DNA of 64,000 nucleotides from Paracoccus chinensis (GTDB lineage Bacteria; Pseudomonadota; Alphaproteobacteria; Rhodobacterales; Rhodobacteraceae): assembly GCF_900102885.1 (NCBI RefSeq), contig NZ_FNGE01000003.1, positions 186,001-250,000 of the forward strand. The letters are read 5' to 3'. Positions 21,787 to 33,583 of the stretch are shown piece by piece. Both the position numbers and the translations under genes were made by a program. The notes below the pieces were generated by a model. The model ran no database searches. It had not been told where the DNA came from and saw only the letters and a list, made by a program, of their open reading frames with translations. Each line of letters begins with the position of its first letter. The stretch's first letter is position 1.

Positions 21787-24090
21787 ATGTCGTTCCAATC
21801 AGAAGGTTTCGATCCGCTCGGGCCGCCGCTGATGCGCACGCCTGACCCAACAGGAACTTCCCTGCCGGACGGCCCTCCTGCGATGCCGGAGCTGCAGCTC
21901 TGGGGCGGATGCGAATACACGGTGAACCGCGTGGGGGACCGCTTCTTCGACCAATCGGTCCGATCGGGCCACCACGACCGCATCGGCGATCTTAGGCTTT
22001 TCGCGGATCTCGGCCTGCACGCGTTGCGCTATCCTGTCCTATGGGAGCGCGTCTCACCACACCACCCCGGTCAGAACGATTTCGGGTGGAGCGACGAGCG
22101 CATGGCCGAGATCCGCAGGCTGGGCCTGCAGCCCATTGTCGGCCTCGTGCACCACGGCAGCGGGCCCGCCTATACCAGTCTTGTCGAGGACAGCTTTGCT
22201 CCGGGTCTGGCGGCCCATGCCCGCGCCACGGCCGAGCGCTATCCTTGGGTCCGGGACTGGACGCCGGTCAACGAGCCCCTGACCACGGCACGCTTTTCCT
22301 GCCTTTACGGCCACTGGTATCCCCACCTGCTGGACGAGGACGCCTGCTGGCTGGCGCTTCTGAATCAGATCGATGCCACCCGCGCCGCGATGCGCGAGAT
22401 CCGGCGCGTGAACCCCGCGGCGCGGCTGGTACAGACCGAGGACTTGGGCTTCTGCCACGCCACCCTGCCCCTGACGCGCGAGGCCACCTTCGAGAATGCG
22501 CGCCGCTGGCTGACCTGGGACCTGCTCTGCGGGTCCGTGGTGCCGGGCCATCCGTTGTGGAGGCGGCTGGCCGAGCGTGGCTTCGAGTCACGGCTGCGGG
22601 CAATTGCCGAGGATCCCTGCCCCCCCGATGTCCTGGGCGTCAACCATTACCTGACCAGCGAGCGCCTGATCGACCACCGGATCACCCGCTATCCCGGCGT
22701 CGGCCCCTCGGCCGAAAGTGGTGGCCGATATGTCAATGTCGAGGCGGTCCGCACCGTCTCCGGCGCCCTCGTCGGTATCGAGGCTCTGCTGATGCAGGCG
22801 TGCAACCGCTACGGACGTCCCCTCGCCATCACCGAATGCCACAACGGCTGCACGCGCGAGGAACAGGCACGCTGGTTCCTGCAGGTCTGGCGGGCCGCCG
22901 AGCGAGCCCGCGCACAGGGCGCGCGGATCGAAGCCGTGACCGCATGGTCACTGCTCGGGGCCTATGACTGGGACCGGCTGGTGATGACAGACGCGGGCCA
23001 CTACGAATGCGGCGTCTTCGACATGCGCACCGGCAGCCCGCGCCCGACCGCCATGGCCGCGTTGCTGCGGGCGCTGGTGCGCGGAGACCGGCCGCGTCAC
23101 GCCGCGATCCTGGACATGCCGGGATGGTGGGACAGCGATCGGCGGCTCTGGCCCTGCGCCAGTCCGGCGCCGCCGTCCTGCCCTGCGGCGGTTGCCGAAC
23201 CGGCCTCCGACCTTGCCTGCGCGCAGATGGATGCGCGCCCGATCCTCGTCACCGGGAAAAGCGGGACACTGGGCCGGATGTTTGCCCAGCTTTGCGACAT
23301 GCGTGGCCTGCCCTTTGCCCTGACGGACCGCCAGGTGCTGGCAATCCATGACGCGGACTCGGTCGCGGCCGCTCTCGACCAGTTCGAGCCTGCGGCCGTG
23401 ATCAACACCGCCGGTCTGGTGGACATCGATCGCGCCGAGGCGGAACCCGATCTGTGCTTTGCGGCCAATGTCGAGGGACCTGCGAACCTCGCCCGCGCCT
23501 GCCGGGATCGGGGGATCGGCTTCGTGACCTTTTCCTCGGACCAGGTCTTCGACGGTGCCAAGGGCAGCGCCTATCTGGAAGGCGATCCCACCAGCCCGCT
23601 GAACACCTATGGCCGCAGCAAGGCCGAGGCCGAGCGCTGCGTGCTGGACATCAACCCCGAGGCGCTGGTGATCCGCACGGCCGCGTTCTTTTCGCCCCAT
23701 GACGTGCACAACTTCGCCGTCCATGCGGTCGAGTCGCTGCGCGCAGGGCGGTCCGTCACCGCCGCGCAGGACAATTTTGTCTCGCCGACCTATGTGCCCG
23801 ACCTGGTGAACGCCACGCTGGACCTGCTGCTGGACGGGGAAAGCGGCATCCGTCACCTGGCCACCCCTGGCCGCCTGTCTTGGGCCGAGTTCGCACGCAG
23901 GATTGCAACGGGCGCCGGGCTCGACCCTGCGCTGGTTGATCCGGTCGAGGCCGCAAGCCTGAACCTGCCGGCCGAGCGTCCGGCCGACGCGGCCCTTGCC
24001 AGCGAGCATGGCCAGCTCTTGGCCGGGATCGACGACGCCATCGAGCGCTTCCTGCGCGACTATCCGGCCTCTGCCCCACAGGCATACTGA
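21787..24090 (+). CDS. Fusion of a GH1-type glycosidase domain and an RmlD-type dTDP-sugar reductase domain
   Basis: One 767-residue protein. Residues about 35-450 are a family-1 glycoside hydrolase-like barrel: acid/base Glu163 in WTPVNEPLT and nucleophile-position Glu350 in LAITECHNG are both kept. From residue about 481 a second domain is an RmlD (dTDP-4-dehydrorhamnose reductase) Rossmann fold: LVTGKSGTLGRMF, the FSSDQVFDG block and catalytic NTYGRSKAE (Tyr-x3-Lys). A Pro/Ala/Cys linker joins them. No signal peptide, so cytoplasmic. The pairing suggests a sugar or glycan-modifying role, but no nucleotide-sugar genes lie nearby. The start at 21787 has GAGG six bases upstream; earlier in-frame codons lack a site. 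Confidence 0.85.
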   Translation: MSFQSEGFDPLGPPLMRTPDPTGTSLPDGPPAMPELQLWGGCEYTVNRVGDRFFDQSVRSGHHDRIGDLRLFADLGLHALRYPVLWERVSPHHPGQNDFGWSDERMAEIRRLGLQPIVGLVHHGSGPAYTSLVEDSFAPGLAAHARATAERYPWVRDWTPVNEPLTTARFSCLYGHWYPHLLDEDACWLALLNQIDATRAAMREIRRVNPAARLVQTEDLGFCHATLPLTREATFENARRWLTWDLLCGSVVPGHPLWRRLAERGFESRLRAIAEDPCPPDVLGVNHYLTSERLIDHRITRYPGVGPSAESGGRYVNVEAVRTVSGALVGIEALLMQACNRYGRPLAITECHNGCTREEQARWFLQVWRAAERARAQGARIEAVTAWSLLGAYDWDRLVMTDAGHYECGVFDMRTGSPRPTAMAALLRALVRGDRPRHAAILDMPGWWDSDRRLWPCASPAPPSCPAAVAEPASDLACAQMDARPILVTGKSGTLGRMFAQLCDMRGLPFALTDRQVLAIHDADSVAAALDQFEPAAVINTAGLVDIDRAEAEPDLCFAANVEGPANLARACRDRGIGFVTFSSDQVFDGAKGSAYLEGDPTSPLNTYGRSKAEAERCVLDINPEALVIRTAAFFSPHDVHNFAVHAVESLRAGRSVTAAQDNFVSPTYVPDLVNATLDLLLDGESGIRHLATPGRLSWAEFARRIATGAGLDPALVDPVEAASLNLPAERPADAALASEHGQLLAGIDDAIERFLRDYPASAPQAY

Positions 24091-24301
24091 AGGCGCAGGG
24101 CAATTACCTTGTGCGGCGGGCAAAATCAAACCGCCTAAGCCAGGCGCTGCTGTACAAGTCTCTTGTGTATCAGGCAGACGGCCAAAGCCTCGACGACGGC
24201 ACTTTCCACGAGACGACTAAAGCGGCGGCGTGCCACGCAGGCACCCGCAACCGCTCCGTTACTCAATGTTCCGGCATACGGCGCCCTGTATCCGCAGGAG
24301 A
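24091..24301. other. Intergenic region between the fusion gene and guaB
   Basis: 211 bases between convergent genes. A weak GGCGG/CCGCC hairpin with an 11-base A-rich loop (about 24115-24140) may end the fusion transcript. I see no gene, tRNA or other feature. Confidence 0.4.
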
Positions 24302-26822
<2,521 letters not shown>

Positions 26823-26998
26823 GGCGACATGATTGCAGGCGGGCCGCCCGCTGCCAAGCGTGGCGGCCGGGTCACTGCCTCGCACCCGCCAGAAAGGCAA
26901 CGTTGCGTCACTTGAACTTCCGCGATTGACCCAATTGGTCGTCGGGTCGCACATGGGGGACAAGAACCCGCCCAAGGGCGGATTTCGGGAGGGAAGGC

Positions 26999-28144
26999 AT
27001 GAAACTTGTATTGACCGGTGCTGCTGCGCTGATGCTGACAGCCGCGCCCCTTTTCGCCGGCGGGATCGAACGGGCGCCACAGTCGCTTGGCATCCTGTTC
27101 GAGCAGGGCAATTACGCCGAACTGAGCTTCGGGGGCGTTGATCCCGAGGTCGAGGGCCGGGACATCGCGGGCTTCCGCACCGGCGACGTGGCGCAGGGCT
27201 TCGGCTTCGTCGGCTTCGCCTACAAGCACCAGTTCAACGAGAACCTGTCCGCGGCTTTCATCGTCGAGCAGCCCTTCGGGGCGGATCTGCTGTACCCGAC
27301 CGCGCCCCTGCCGCCCAATCCGGCGAATGACGGCTCTCCGGTCCTGGGCGGCACGCGGGTCCAGGTGGACTCGACCACCTATACCGCCCTGCTGCGCTAC
27401 AGGTTCGACAACAACGTCTCGGTCCACGGCGGCATCCGCGGCTCCTACGCCGAGGGCGGCGTGACGCTGGATGGCCTGGGGTATGGGGGGACGGCAGGCT
27501 ACGACCTGGAACTGGACGGGGAGTGGGGCACCGGCTACGTGGTTGGCGCGGCCTACGAGATCCCGGACATCGCCGCCCGCGTCTCGCTGACCTACAACTC
27601 GCCCATCGAGCATGACTTTCGGATGACCGAACGCGGCGGGCCGCTGCCGGTGGCCTTTGTCGGCGACTATACGGTCAAGACGCCGCGCAGCTGGACCTTG
27701 GAAGGCCAGACGGGCATCGCCGCCGACACGCTGCTGTTCGGCTCGGTCCGCTGGGTGAAATGGTCCGAGTTTGAGGTGGACAACTTCCTTTTCCCGATCG
27801 CTCAGGGTGCGGGCATTCCGCTGGTCGAGCTTGAGGATACCACCACCTATACCATCGGGGTCGGCCGCAAGTTCACCGACAACTGGTCCGGCGCGATGTC
27901 CTTCCTTTACGAGGACAGCGAGGACGGCCTGATTTCCCCCTTGTCGCCCACCAATGGCCGCAAGGCGGTCACGCTTGCCGCGATCTACACGCAGGACCAG
28001 TTCAAGATCACGACCGGGATCAACTACACCAAGCTTGGTGGCGGCGACCTTGGCGTGGGCGAGACCGGCAACAAGACGAAGGTCGCCACGATGGACGACA
28101 GCGAGGCCTGGGGCATCGGCGTGAAGATCGGCTACAACTTCTGA
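26999..28144 (+). CDS. FadL/OmpP1-family outer membrane transporter
   Basis: A 381-residue outer-membrane beta-barrel. The signal peptide MKLVLTGAAALMLTAAPLFA is followed by GGIERAPQSLGILFEQGNYAELSFGGVDPEV, the N-terminal hatch region of FadL-type channels, and alternating beta strands through to a terminal aromatic (IGVKIGYNF) suited to Bam-dependent insertion. FadL proteins let long-chain fatty acids or other hydrophobic compounds cross the outer membrane; which one cannot be told. A GGGAGGGAAGG ribosome site precedes the ATG, and a textbook terminator follows. Confidence 0.9.
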   Translation: MKLVLTGAAALMLTAAPLFAGGIERAPQSLGILFEQGNYAELSFGGVDPEVEGRDIAGFRTGDVAQGFGFVGFAYKHQFNENLSAAFIVEQPFGADLLYPTAPLPPNPANDGSPVLGGTRVQVDSTTYTALLRYRFDNNVSVHGGIRGSYAEGGVTLDGLGYGGTAGYDLELDGEWGTGYVVGAAYEIPDIAARVSLTYNSPIEHDFRMTERGGPLPVAFVGDYTVKTPRSWTLEGQTGIAADTLLFGSVRWVKWSEFEVDNFLFPIAQGAGIPLVELEDTTTYTIGVGRKFTDNWSGAMSFLYEDSEDGLISPLSPTNGRKAVTLAAIYTQDQFKITTGINYTKLGGGDLGVGETGNKTKVATMDDSEAWGIGVKIGYNF

Positions 28145-28162
28145 GCCTTGGCCATTGCCATG

Positions 28163-28190
28163 AAAGGCCCCGCCCCGGCGGGGCCTTTTC
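28163..28190 (+). terminator. Rho-independent terminator after the FadL-type gene
   Basis: 10-bp stem (28163-28172 with 28179-28188) followed by TTTTC, about 20 bases after the stop codon. Confidence 0.88.
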
Positions 28191-28224
28191 CTTTCCCATC
28201 CCGCCGCTTAGGAACCCCCCTGAT

Positions 28225-29106
28225 GTGGCGAGGGTAACGGATCAGATGTATTCCAGCGGCAAGGCGTGGCTTCAGGCCCCGGAAAAGCGGGTCATGCTGT
28301 TCGGGATGTCCGGCTTGGGCAAGACCCATGTCGCCTCCATGCTGCGCCGCTCGGGCGCGTGGTTCCACTACAGCGTCGATTACCGCATCGGCACCCGCTA
28401 CATGGGCGAGCTGATCGCCGACGACTTCAAGCGCCACGCCATGAAGGCGCCACTGCTGCGCGAGCTGCTGATGACGGACTCGGTGCGGATCGAGTCGAAC
28501 ATCACCTTCGACAACCTCGCGCCGCTTTCGACCTATCTGGGCAAACCGGGCGATCCCTCGCGCGGGGGGCTGGAGATCGGCGACTACAAGCGCCGGCAGG
28601 ACCAGCACCGCACGGCCGAGATCGCGGCCATGCTGGACTCGGGTCACTTCATCACCCGCGCCAAGGAGATCTACGGCTACCGCAACTTCGTCTGCGACAC
28701 CTCGGGATCGATCTGCGAGGTGGTGGACCCGGATGATCCGGACGATCCCGTGCTGCGGGCGCTGTCGGCGCTGATGCTGCCGGTCTGGATTCGCGGCACC
28801 GAAGCACATACGTCCGAGCTGATCCGCCGCTTCGACCAGGCGCCCAAGCCCATGTATTACCAACCCGCCTTCCTCGCCGCCGCGTGGGAGGATTATGGCC
28901 GCGAGAACCCCGGCCCCGTCGATCCCGACGCCTTCATCCGCTGGACCTACGCCCGCGCGCTGGCCCATCGGCGGCCGCGCTATGCGGCGATGGCCCGCCG
29001 CGGCGTCACCGTCGAGGCCGACGAGGTCGCCCGCGTGGCCTCGCCCCAAGACTTCGTCGATCTGATCGCTGCCGCGATCGACCGGCAAGACCGAAAGGAA
29101 GACTGA
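28225..29106 (+). CDS. P-loop ATPase of unknown function, co-transcribed with metA
   Basis: A 293-residue protein with Walker A GMSGLGKT near residue 28. [17 protein letters not shown] and [21 protein letters not shown] are further conserved-looking segments. It resembles the unnamed ATPases that Rhodobacteraceae carry next to metA, but I know no characterised role; adenylate-kinase-like or regulatory functions are possible. The first codon is GTG at 28225; the ATG at 28246 (MYSSGKAW) is an equally plausible start. Its TGA shares a base with the metA ATG (TGATG), so translation is tightly coupled, which implies a link to methionine synthesis. Confidence 0.75.
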   Translation: MARVTDQMYSSGKAWLQAPEKRVMLFGMSGLGKTHVASMLRRSGAWFHYSVDYRIGTRYMGELIADDFKRHAMKAPLLRELLMTDSVRIESNITFDNLAPLSTYLGKPGDPSRGGLEIGDYKRRQDQHRTAEIAAMLDSGHFITRAKEIYGYRNFVCDTSGSICEVVDPDDPDDPVLRALSALMLPVWIRGTEAHTSELIRRFDQAPKPMYYQPAFLAAAWEDYGRENPGPVDPDAFIRWTYARALAHRRPRYAAMARRGVTVEADEVARVASPQDFVDLIAAAIDRQDRKED

Positions 29107-30032
29107 TGCCCATCACCCTGCCCGAGAACCTGCCCGCCTTCGACATCCTGCGGAACGAGGGCGTGATGGTCATGAGCCCCGACCGCGCCGCGCGCCAGGA
29201 CATCCGCCCACTACGCATCGCTCTGCTGAACCTGATGCCCAAGAAGATCCAGACGGAAAACCAGTTCGCCCGGCTGATCGGGGCGACTCCGCTGCAGATC
29301 AACCTGTCGCTGATCCGTATGTCGGACCACGAATCCAAGAACACCGCCGCCGACCACATGGAGTCCTTCTATCGCCCCTTCAACGAGGTCGAAGCCTCGG
29401 GCGACCGCTTCGACGGGCTGATCGTCACGGGCGCCCCGGTCGAGCACCTGCCCTTCGAGGAAGTCACCTATTGGGACGAGCTGCGCCGTGTCTTTGACTG
29501 GTCGCGGACCCATGTCCATTCAAGCTTCGGCGTCTGCTGGGGCGGCATGGCGATGGCTTGGCATTTCCATGGTCTGCCCAAGCACCTGCTGGGGGACAAG
29601 GCCTTCGGCTGCTTCCGCCATCGCAACCTCGCCCCTGCCTCGCCCTATCTGCGCGGCTTTTCGGACGACGTGCTGATCCCCGTCAGCCGCTGGACCGAGG
29701 TGCGGCAGGAGGACATCAACGCCCGGCCCGAACTGACGACGCTGCTCGCCTCGGACCAGGTAGGCCCCTGCCTGATCGAGGATGCGGCCCATCGCACGCT
29801 CTATATCTTCAACCACCTTGAATACGACTCGGGCACGCTCAAGGACGAATACGACCGTGACGTGTCAGCAGGGAAACCCATCAGGGTGCCCGCGAATTAT
29901 TACCCCGAGGACGACCCGGCCCGCTGCCCCTCGAACCGCTGGCGCAGCCATGCGCACCTGCTTTATGGTAACTGGATCAACGAGATATACCAGAATACTC
30001 CGTTCGACCTGAAGGATATCGGAAGGGGCTGA
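29106..30032 (+). CDS. metA: Homoserine O-acyltransferase (MetA family)
   Basis: Activates homoserine with an acyl-CoA (succinyl- or acetyl-CoA) for methionine synthesis. 308 residues, the usual length. The catalytic Cys is in [14 protein letters not shown]; the His/Glu pair lies in [12 protein letters not shown]; the N-terminal [11 protein letters not shown] and [13 protein letters not shown] blocks are diagnostic. Acyl specificity depends on residues I cannot judge by eye; many MetA proteins outside enterics use acetyl-CoA. Sandwiched between the ATPase (1-base overlap) and ppk2 (1-base gap). I found no SAM-II riboswitch ahead of the operon. Confidence 0.95.
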   Translation: MPITLPENLPAFDILRNEGVMVMSPDRAARQDIRPLRIALLNLMPKKIQTENQFARLIGATPLQINLSLIRMSDHESKNTAADHMESFYRPFNEVEASGDRFDGLIVTGAPVEHLPFEEVTYWDELRRVFDWSRTHVHSSFGVCWGGMAMAWHFHGLPKHLLGDKAFGCFRHRNLAPASPYLRGFSDDVLIPVSRWTEVRQEDINARPELTTLLASDQVGPCLIEDAAHRTLYIFNHLEYDSGTLKDEYDRDVSAGKPIRVPANYYPEDDPARCPSNRWRSHAHLLYGNWINEIYQNTPFDLKDIGRG

Positions 30033-30033
30033 G

Positions 30034-30924
30034 ATGGCACGGAAGACGGCTTCGCCCGAGATCCCCTTTGTCGGTGCGATCAGCCGCTTCTTCCAGCACG
30101 ACGCCCCGCCCGAGCTGCGCGGCGCGATCGAGCAGGCGGACAAGGACGACATCCTCGATCCCGGCTTCCCCTATCGGGAGGAAATGCCCAAGCGGGAGTA
30201 TGAAAGCCGGGCCGAGGCCTTGCAGATCGAACTGGTCAAGATGCTGCGGGACGTGATCGCCACGGGCAAGCGCGTGGTGGTCCTGTTCGAGGGCCGTGAC
30301 GCGGCCGGCAAGGGCGGCACCATCGAGGTTCTGCGCGAGAACCTGAACCCGCGTTCCGCCTATATCGTGGCGCTTCCCACGCCGACGGAACGCGAGGCCG
30401 GGCAGTGGTACTTCCAGCGCTACGTGTCGCATCTGCCCGCTCCCGGGGAAATCGCCCTGTTCGACCGCAGCTGGTACAACCGCGGCGTGGTGGAACGCGT
30501 CTTCGGATTCTCGACCGAGCCGCAGCGCGTGCAGTTCTTCCGGCAACTTCCTGATTTCGAAAAGATGCTGGTCGATGATGGCATCATCCTGGTCAAGCTG
30601 TGGCTGAACGTCGGCCGCGCCGAGCAGTTGCACCGCTTCCTTGATCGCGAGAAGGACCCGCTGAAGCAGTGGAAGCTGAGCCGGATCGACGTCGAGGGCC
30701 TTGGCCGCTGGGACGACTACACCGTGGCGATCCGCGAGACGCTGTCGCTCAGCCACACGCCGGTCGCGCCATGGACGGTGATCCGGTCCGACGACAAGCG
30801 GCGGGCCCGGATCGCCGCCATGCAGACGGTGCTGAGCCGCATCGACTACGCCGGCAAGGACCCGGCGGTCATCGGCACGCCCGATCCCCAGATCACCGGC
30901 GGACCCGAGATGCTTGTGCGCTAG
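30034..30924 (+). CDS. ppk2: Polyphosphate kinase 2
   Basis: Transfers phosphate between polyphosphate and nucleotides (PPK2 family, mostly polyP to GDP/ADP). 296 residues, one domain. Walker [12 protein letters not shown], then the Walker B-like [15 protein letters not shown] and the lid basic residues are all present, the layout of class I PPK2. The gene starts one base after metA, so it appears to share that transcript, an unusual link between methionine synthesis and energy/phosphate storage. Convergent with the outer-membrane-like gene downstream, with only about 20 bases between. Confidence 0.95.
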   Translation: MARKTASPEIPFVGAISRFFQHDAPPELRGAIEQADKDDILDPGFPYREEMPKREYESRAEALQIELVKMLRDVIATGKRVVVLFEGRDAAGKGGTIEVLRENLNPRSAYIVALPTPTEREAGQWYFQRYVSHLPAPGEIALFDRSWYNRGVVERVFGFSTEPQRVQFFRQLPDFEKMLVDDGIILVKLWLNVGRAEQLHRFLDREKDPLKQWKLSRIDVEGLGRWDDYTVAIRETLSLSHTPVAPWTVIRSDDKRRARIAAMQTVLSRIDYAGKDPAVIGTPDPQITGGPEMLVR

Positions 30925-30945
30925 CCTTGGTTCGACGGCGCTGCG

Positions 30946-31578
30946 TCAGTAGGTCGAGAAGCTGAAGCCGATGAAGGTGTCATCCTCGACGAACTTGTGA
31001 CCCAACCGGATCGAAAGCCTTTTCGTGATGCGCGCCGAGACCATGATCGTCGGCGTCAGCTCTCCGCCCGCTTCGTGCCACAGGGACAGTTGCGCGCCGA
31101 CGCCCGAGGGCATGTGCGTCAGCCCCCCGACCAGCAGCGATGCATCCTCGATGCTGGTGTAATCCGCCATCAGGAAGGTGCCCCAGTCGCCGTATTCCGC
31201 CCAGCGGTCCGCCGACAGGCGCAGGCCCAGGCGCAGGTTGGCGCAGTGATCGCCCTCTGGGTCGAAGCAGTGCGCCCAGCGCTCATCCTCGACCTCCCAC
31301 CAGCCGATCTGCTCGGCCTTGAGCGCCGGTCCTGCGCGCAGCTTCCAGGGCGCGCGATCCGGTCCCACCTGCCAGGTGTAAAGCGCCGAGGCGCGGACCC
31401 AAGGCTCATCGTCGTCCTGACCGAGGCCCAGTCCCCACACCATGCGCCCCCGCTCGACATTGGTGGCCAGCTGTCCGCCGTCCTTCCAGAGGTCTAGTTG
31501 CGTCCATGTGCCATCCCCTGCCACGGCGGTGGACCCGAGGCTCAGCAACGAAACGAAAGGCAGGACGACAAAACGCAT
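30946..31578 (-). CDS. Exported protein, probable small outer-membrane beta-barrel
   Basis: A 210-residue protein with a signal peptide (MRFVVLPFVSLLSLGSTAVA, cleaved before GDGTW). The mature part has alternating beta-strand patterns (MVWGLGLG, RASALYTWQVG, RISIRLGHKF-like) and ends GFSFSTY with aromatic residues, like small barrels such as PagP/LpxR-type or acyloxyacyl-hydrolase-like proteins. Two Cys (in HCFDPEGDHC) may form a disulfide. I do not recognise the family with confidence and give no function. Confidence 0.55.
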   Translation of the reverse strand: MRFVVLPFVSLLSLGSTAVAGDGTWTQLDLWKDGGQLATNVERGRMVWGLGLGQDDDEPWVRASALYTWQVGPDRAPWKLRAGPALKAEQIGWWEVEDERWAHCFDPEGDHCANLRLGLRLSADRWAEYGDWGTFLMADYTSIEDASLLVGGLTHMPSGVGAQLSLWHEAGGELTPTIMVSARITKRLSIRLGHKFVEDDTFIGFSFSTY

Positions 31579-31655
31579 GGGCGATTCCCCTCGCCCTTCG
31601 GTCTAAGGCTGCGATGGTTGACAGATGGTTAACGTGCGGCGTCCCTTCTGCCGTC

Positions 31656-31684
31656 TTGCCGGGCCAGCAGGCCGCGCATAAAAT
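31656..31684 (+). promoter_or_regulatory. Sigma-70-type promoter for the SDR gene
   Basis: TTGCCG (31656-31661), 17-base spacer, TAAAAT (31679-31684), followed by a GGGGAGGAAA ribosome site before the ATG at 31718. One of the few near-consensus housekeeping promoters readable in the window. Confidence 0.6.
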
Positions 31685-31717
31685 CTGAACAACCGTTCAT
31701 TTCCGGGGAGGAAAAAC

Positions 31718-32464
31718 ATGGACCTGTCGAACGCCCGCGCCATCGTGACCGGCGGCGCCTCGGGGCTTGGTGCGGCCACTGCGCGGCATTTCCGCGAGCG
31801 CGGCGCCCAAGTCACGGTGCTGGACCGCGACGAGGCGGGCACCGAGGCCGCAGCCGGGTTCGGCGCGCATTTCGCCCGTGCCGACGTCACCGACGCGGAC
31901 TCGGTCGCCGCGGCCATCGCTCAGGCGGTCGAGCGGATGGGCGGCATCGATGTCTGCGTGAGCTGCGCCGGCATTGTCGTGGGGGAAAAGACGTTCGGCC
32001 GCGATGGTCCGCACAGCCTCGACAGCTTCCGCCGCACGATCGAGGTCAACCTGATCGGCACCTTCAATGTCCTGCGTCTCGCCGCCGCCGAGATGGCGAA
32101 GAACGGACGGGACCAGGACAACGGCGTGATCGTCAACACCGCCTCGATCGCCGCCTTCGACGGGCAGAGCGGACAGGCGGCCTATGCGGCCTCGAAGGCT
32201 GCGATTGCCGGTATGACGCTGCCCATCGCCCGCGACCTCGCGCGCAACAAGGTCCGTGTCTGCGCCATTGCACCGGGCATCTTCGGCACGCCGATGCTGC
32301 GCGGGTTGCCGCAGGACGTGCAGGACAGCCTGGCCGCCGAGGTCACGAACCCCAAGCGCCTGGGCGAGCCCGAGGAATTCGCGCGCCTTGCGGCCTTCAT
32401 CGTCGAGAACGGCTACATGAACGGCGAAACGATCCGCATCGACGGGGCGTTGCGGATGCGTTGA
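31718..32464 (+). CDS. SDR oxidoreductase, 3-hydroxyacyl-CoA dehydrogenase type 2-like
   Basis: A 248-residue short-chain dehydrogenase. The NAD site is GGASGLGAA, followed by NTAS (catalytic Ser) and YAASK (Tyr-x3-Lys). The start MDLSNARAIVTGGASGLG and the tail GETIRIDGALRMR match HSD17B10/3-hydroxyacyl-CoA dehydrogenase type 2 proteins, which oxidise short-chain 3-hydroxyacyl-CoA or related alcohols. Cytoplasmic. A TrxR-like flavoprotein follows 20 bases later and is probably co-transcribed. Confidence 0.87.
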   Translation: MDLSNARAIVTGGASGLGAATARHFRERGAQVTVLDRDEAGTEAAAGFGAHFARADVTDADSVAAAIAQAVERMGGIDVCVSCAGIVVGEKTFGRDGPHSLDSFRRTIEVNLIGTFNVLRLAAAEMAKNGRDQDNGVIVNTASIAAFDGQSGQAAYAASKAAIAGMTLPIARDLARNKVRVCAIAPGIFGTPMLRGLPQDVQDSLAAEVTNPKRLGEPEEFARLAAFIVENGYMNGETIRIDGALRMR

Positions 32465-32484
32465 CCTCTTGCCCAAGGATGCCG

Positions 32485-33432
32485 ATGACGGACCAAGCCC
32501 CCCGACCGGATGACAGCCGCCCCCTGGACTGCCTGATCGTCGGCGGCGGCCCCGCCGGTCTCACGGGGGCGATCTATCTTGCGCGCTTCCACCGCCGCGT
32601 CGCCGTGGTGGACAAGGGCGAGGGGCGGCTGCGCATGATCCCTCGCACCCGCAACCACCCCGGCTATCCGCAGGGCATCTGTGGGACCGAGCTTCTGGCC
32701 GACATGCGCGAGCAGGCCACCCGGTACGGTGCCACCCTTCTGACCGGAGAGGTCACGGCCCTGCGGCGCGAGGGCGACCTGATCGTGGCCGACACCGACC
32801 ACGGCGAGATGAGGGCGCGTACGGTCCTGCTGGCGACGGGCGTCGTGAACCACCGCCCGCCCCTGGACGAGGAAACCCATGCCGATGCCGTGGCGCGCGG
32901 CCTGCTGCGCTATTGCCCGATCTGCGACGCCTTCGAGCAGACGGGCAAGCGCATCGGCGTTCTGGGCGGCGACCGCCACGCGCTGGCCGAGGCGCTGTTC
33001 CTGCGGACCTACAGCCGCGACATCACCTGCGTCGCGCTCAGCCATGTCGAACTGACCGCGGACGAGCAGGCCCAGGCCGACCAGGCCCGCATCACCGTGC
33101 TAGGCTCTCCCATGTCGGCTCTGCATTTCGAGGATGGCTGCGTCGAGGTCACGCTGGCCGACGGCGAGCGGGTGAGGTTCGACACGCTTTATGTCGGCCT
33201 CGGGTCGCACACCCGCAACGACCTGGGGGCGATGCTGGGGACCGATCTCGAAAACGGCCAGTGCTTCGTGACGGACAGTCATCGGCGGACGACCGCGCCG
33301 CGCGTCTATGCGGCCGGGGATGCGGTCGAGGGGCTGGACCAGATCGGTGTCGCCATCGGCACCGCCGAGCGCGCCGCCGTGGCCATCCACAACGACCTGC
33401 GGGACGAGGACGGCCACACGCTGGACGACTGA
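32485..33432 (+). CDS. FAD-dependent pyridine nucleotide-disulfide oxidoreductase, thioredoxin-reductase-like
   Basis: A 315-residue two-domain flavoprotein: FAD site GGGPAGLTGAIYLARF, redox-type motif YCPICDAF (CxxC in the place used by thioredoxin reductase), NAD(P)-domain VLGGDRHALAEA and the C-terminal FAD block YAAGDAVEG. The NAD(P) glycine motif is GGDRH where thioredoxin reductases have GGGxxA, a departure. True substrate unknown: it may reduce a thioredoxin-like protein or a ferredoxin. I choose the ATG at 32485 with AAGGA five bases upstream over earlier TTG/ATG codons. Likely in one operon with the SDR gene. Confidence 0.82.
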   Translation: MTDQAPRPDDSRPLDCLIVGGGPAGLTGAIYLARFHRRVAVVDKGEGRLRMIPRTRNHPGYPQGICGTELLADMREQATRYGATLLTGEVTALRREGDLIVADTDHGEMRARTVLLATGVVNHRPPLDEETHADAVARGLLRYCPICDAFEQTGKRIGVLGGDRHALAEALFLRTYSRDITCVALSHVELTADEQAQADQARITVLGSPMSALHFEDGCVEVTLADGERVRFDTLYVGLGSHTRNDLGAMLGTDLENGQCFVTDSHRRTTAPRVYAAGDAVEGLDQIGVAIGTAERAAVAIHNDLRDEDGHTLDD

Positions 33433-33527
33433 GCAGCCAAGTGCCGGATCGGCGCGATGCGCGGGATCACGCCCGCGGCCACCCGGGAAAACATACAAAT
33501 GTTGCTGGCCTGCGGGCCGAGGGCGCT

Positions 33528-33552
33528 GGAACTTCGCGCCGCCGCGATGGTT
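33528..33552 (+). promoter_or_regulatory. EcfG-type promoter ahead of the small basic ORF and DUF4142 gene
   Basis: GGAAC (33528-33532), 17 bases, GTT (33550-33552, preceded by G). One mismatch from the GGAAC-N16/17-CGTT consensus. It predicts a leader of about 25 bases before the ATG at 33584. Confidence 0.55.
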
Positions 33553-33583
33553 CTCATCCCAGCAATATCCAACGGAGGTCGAG

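Noticed and set aside
24091..24301. Possible tRNA or small RNA in the gap before guaB
   Set aside because: No cloverleaf, no T-arm consensus and no convincing promoter; only a weak hairpin.
28145..28224. SAM-II riboswitch ahead of the metA operon
   Set aside because: The gap holds the FadL terminator and only about 35 further bases, with no SAM-II core sequence.
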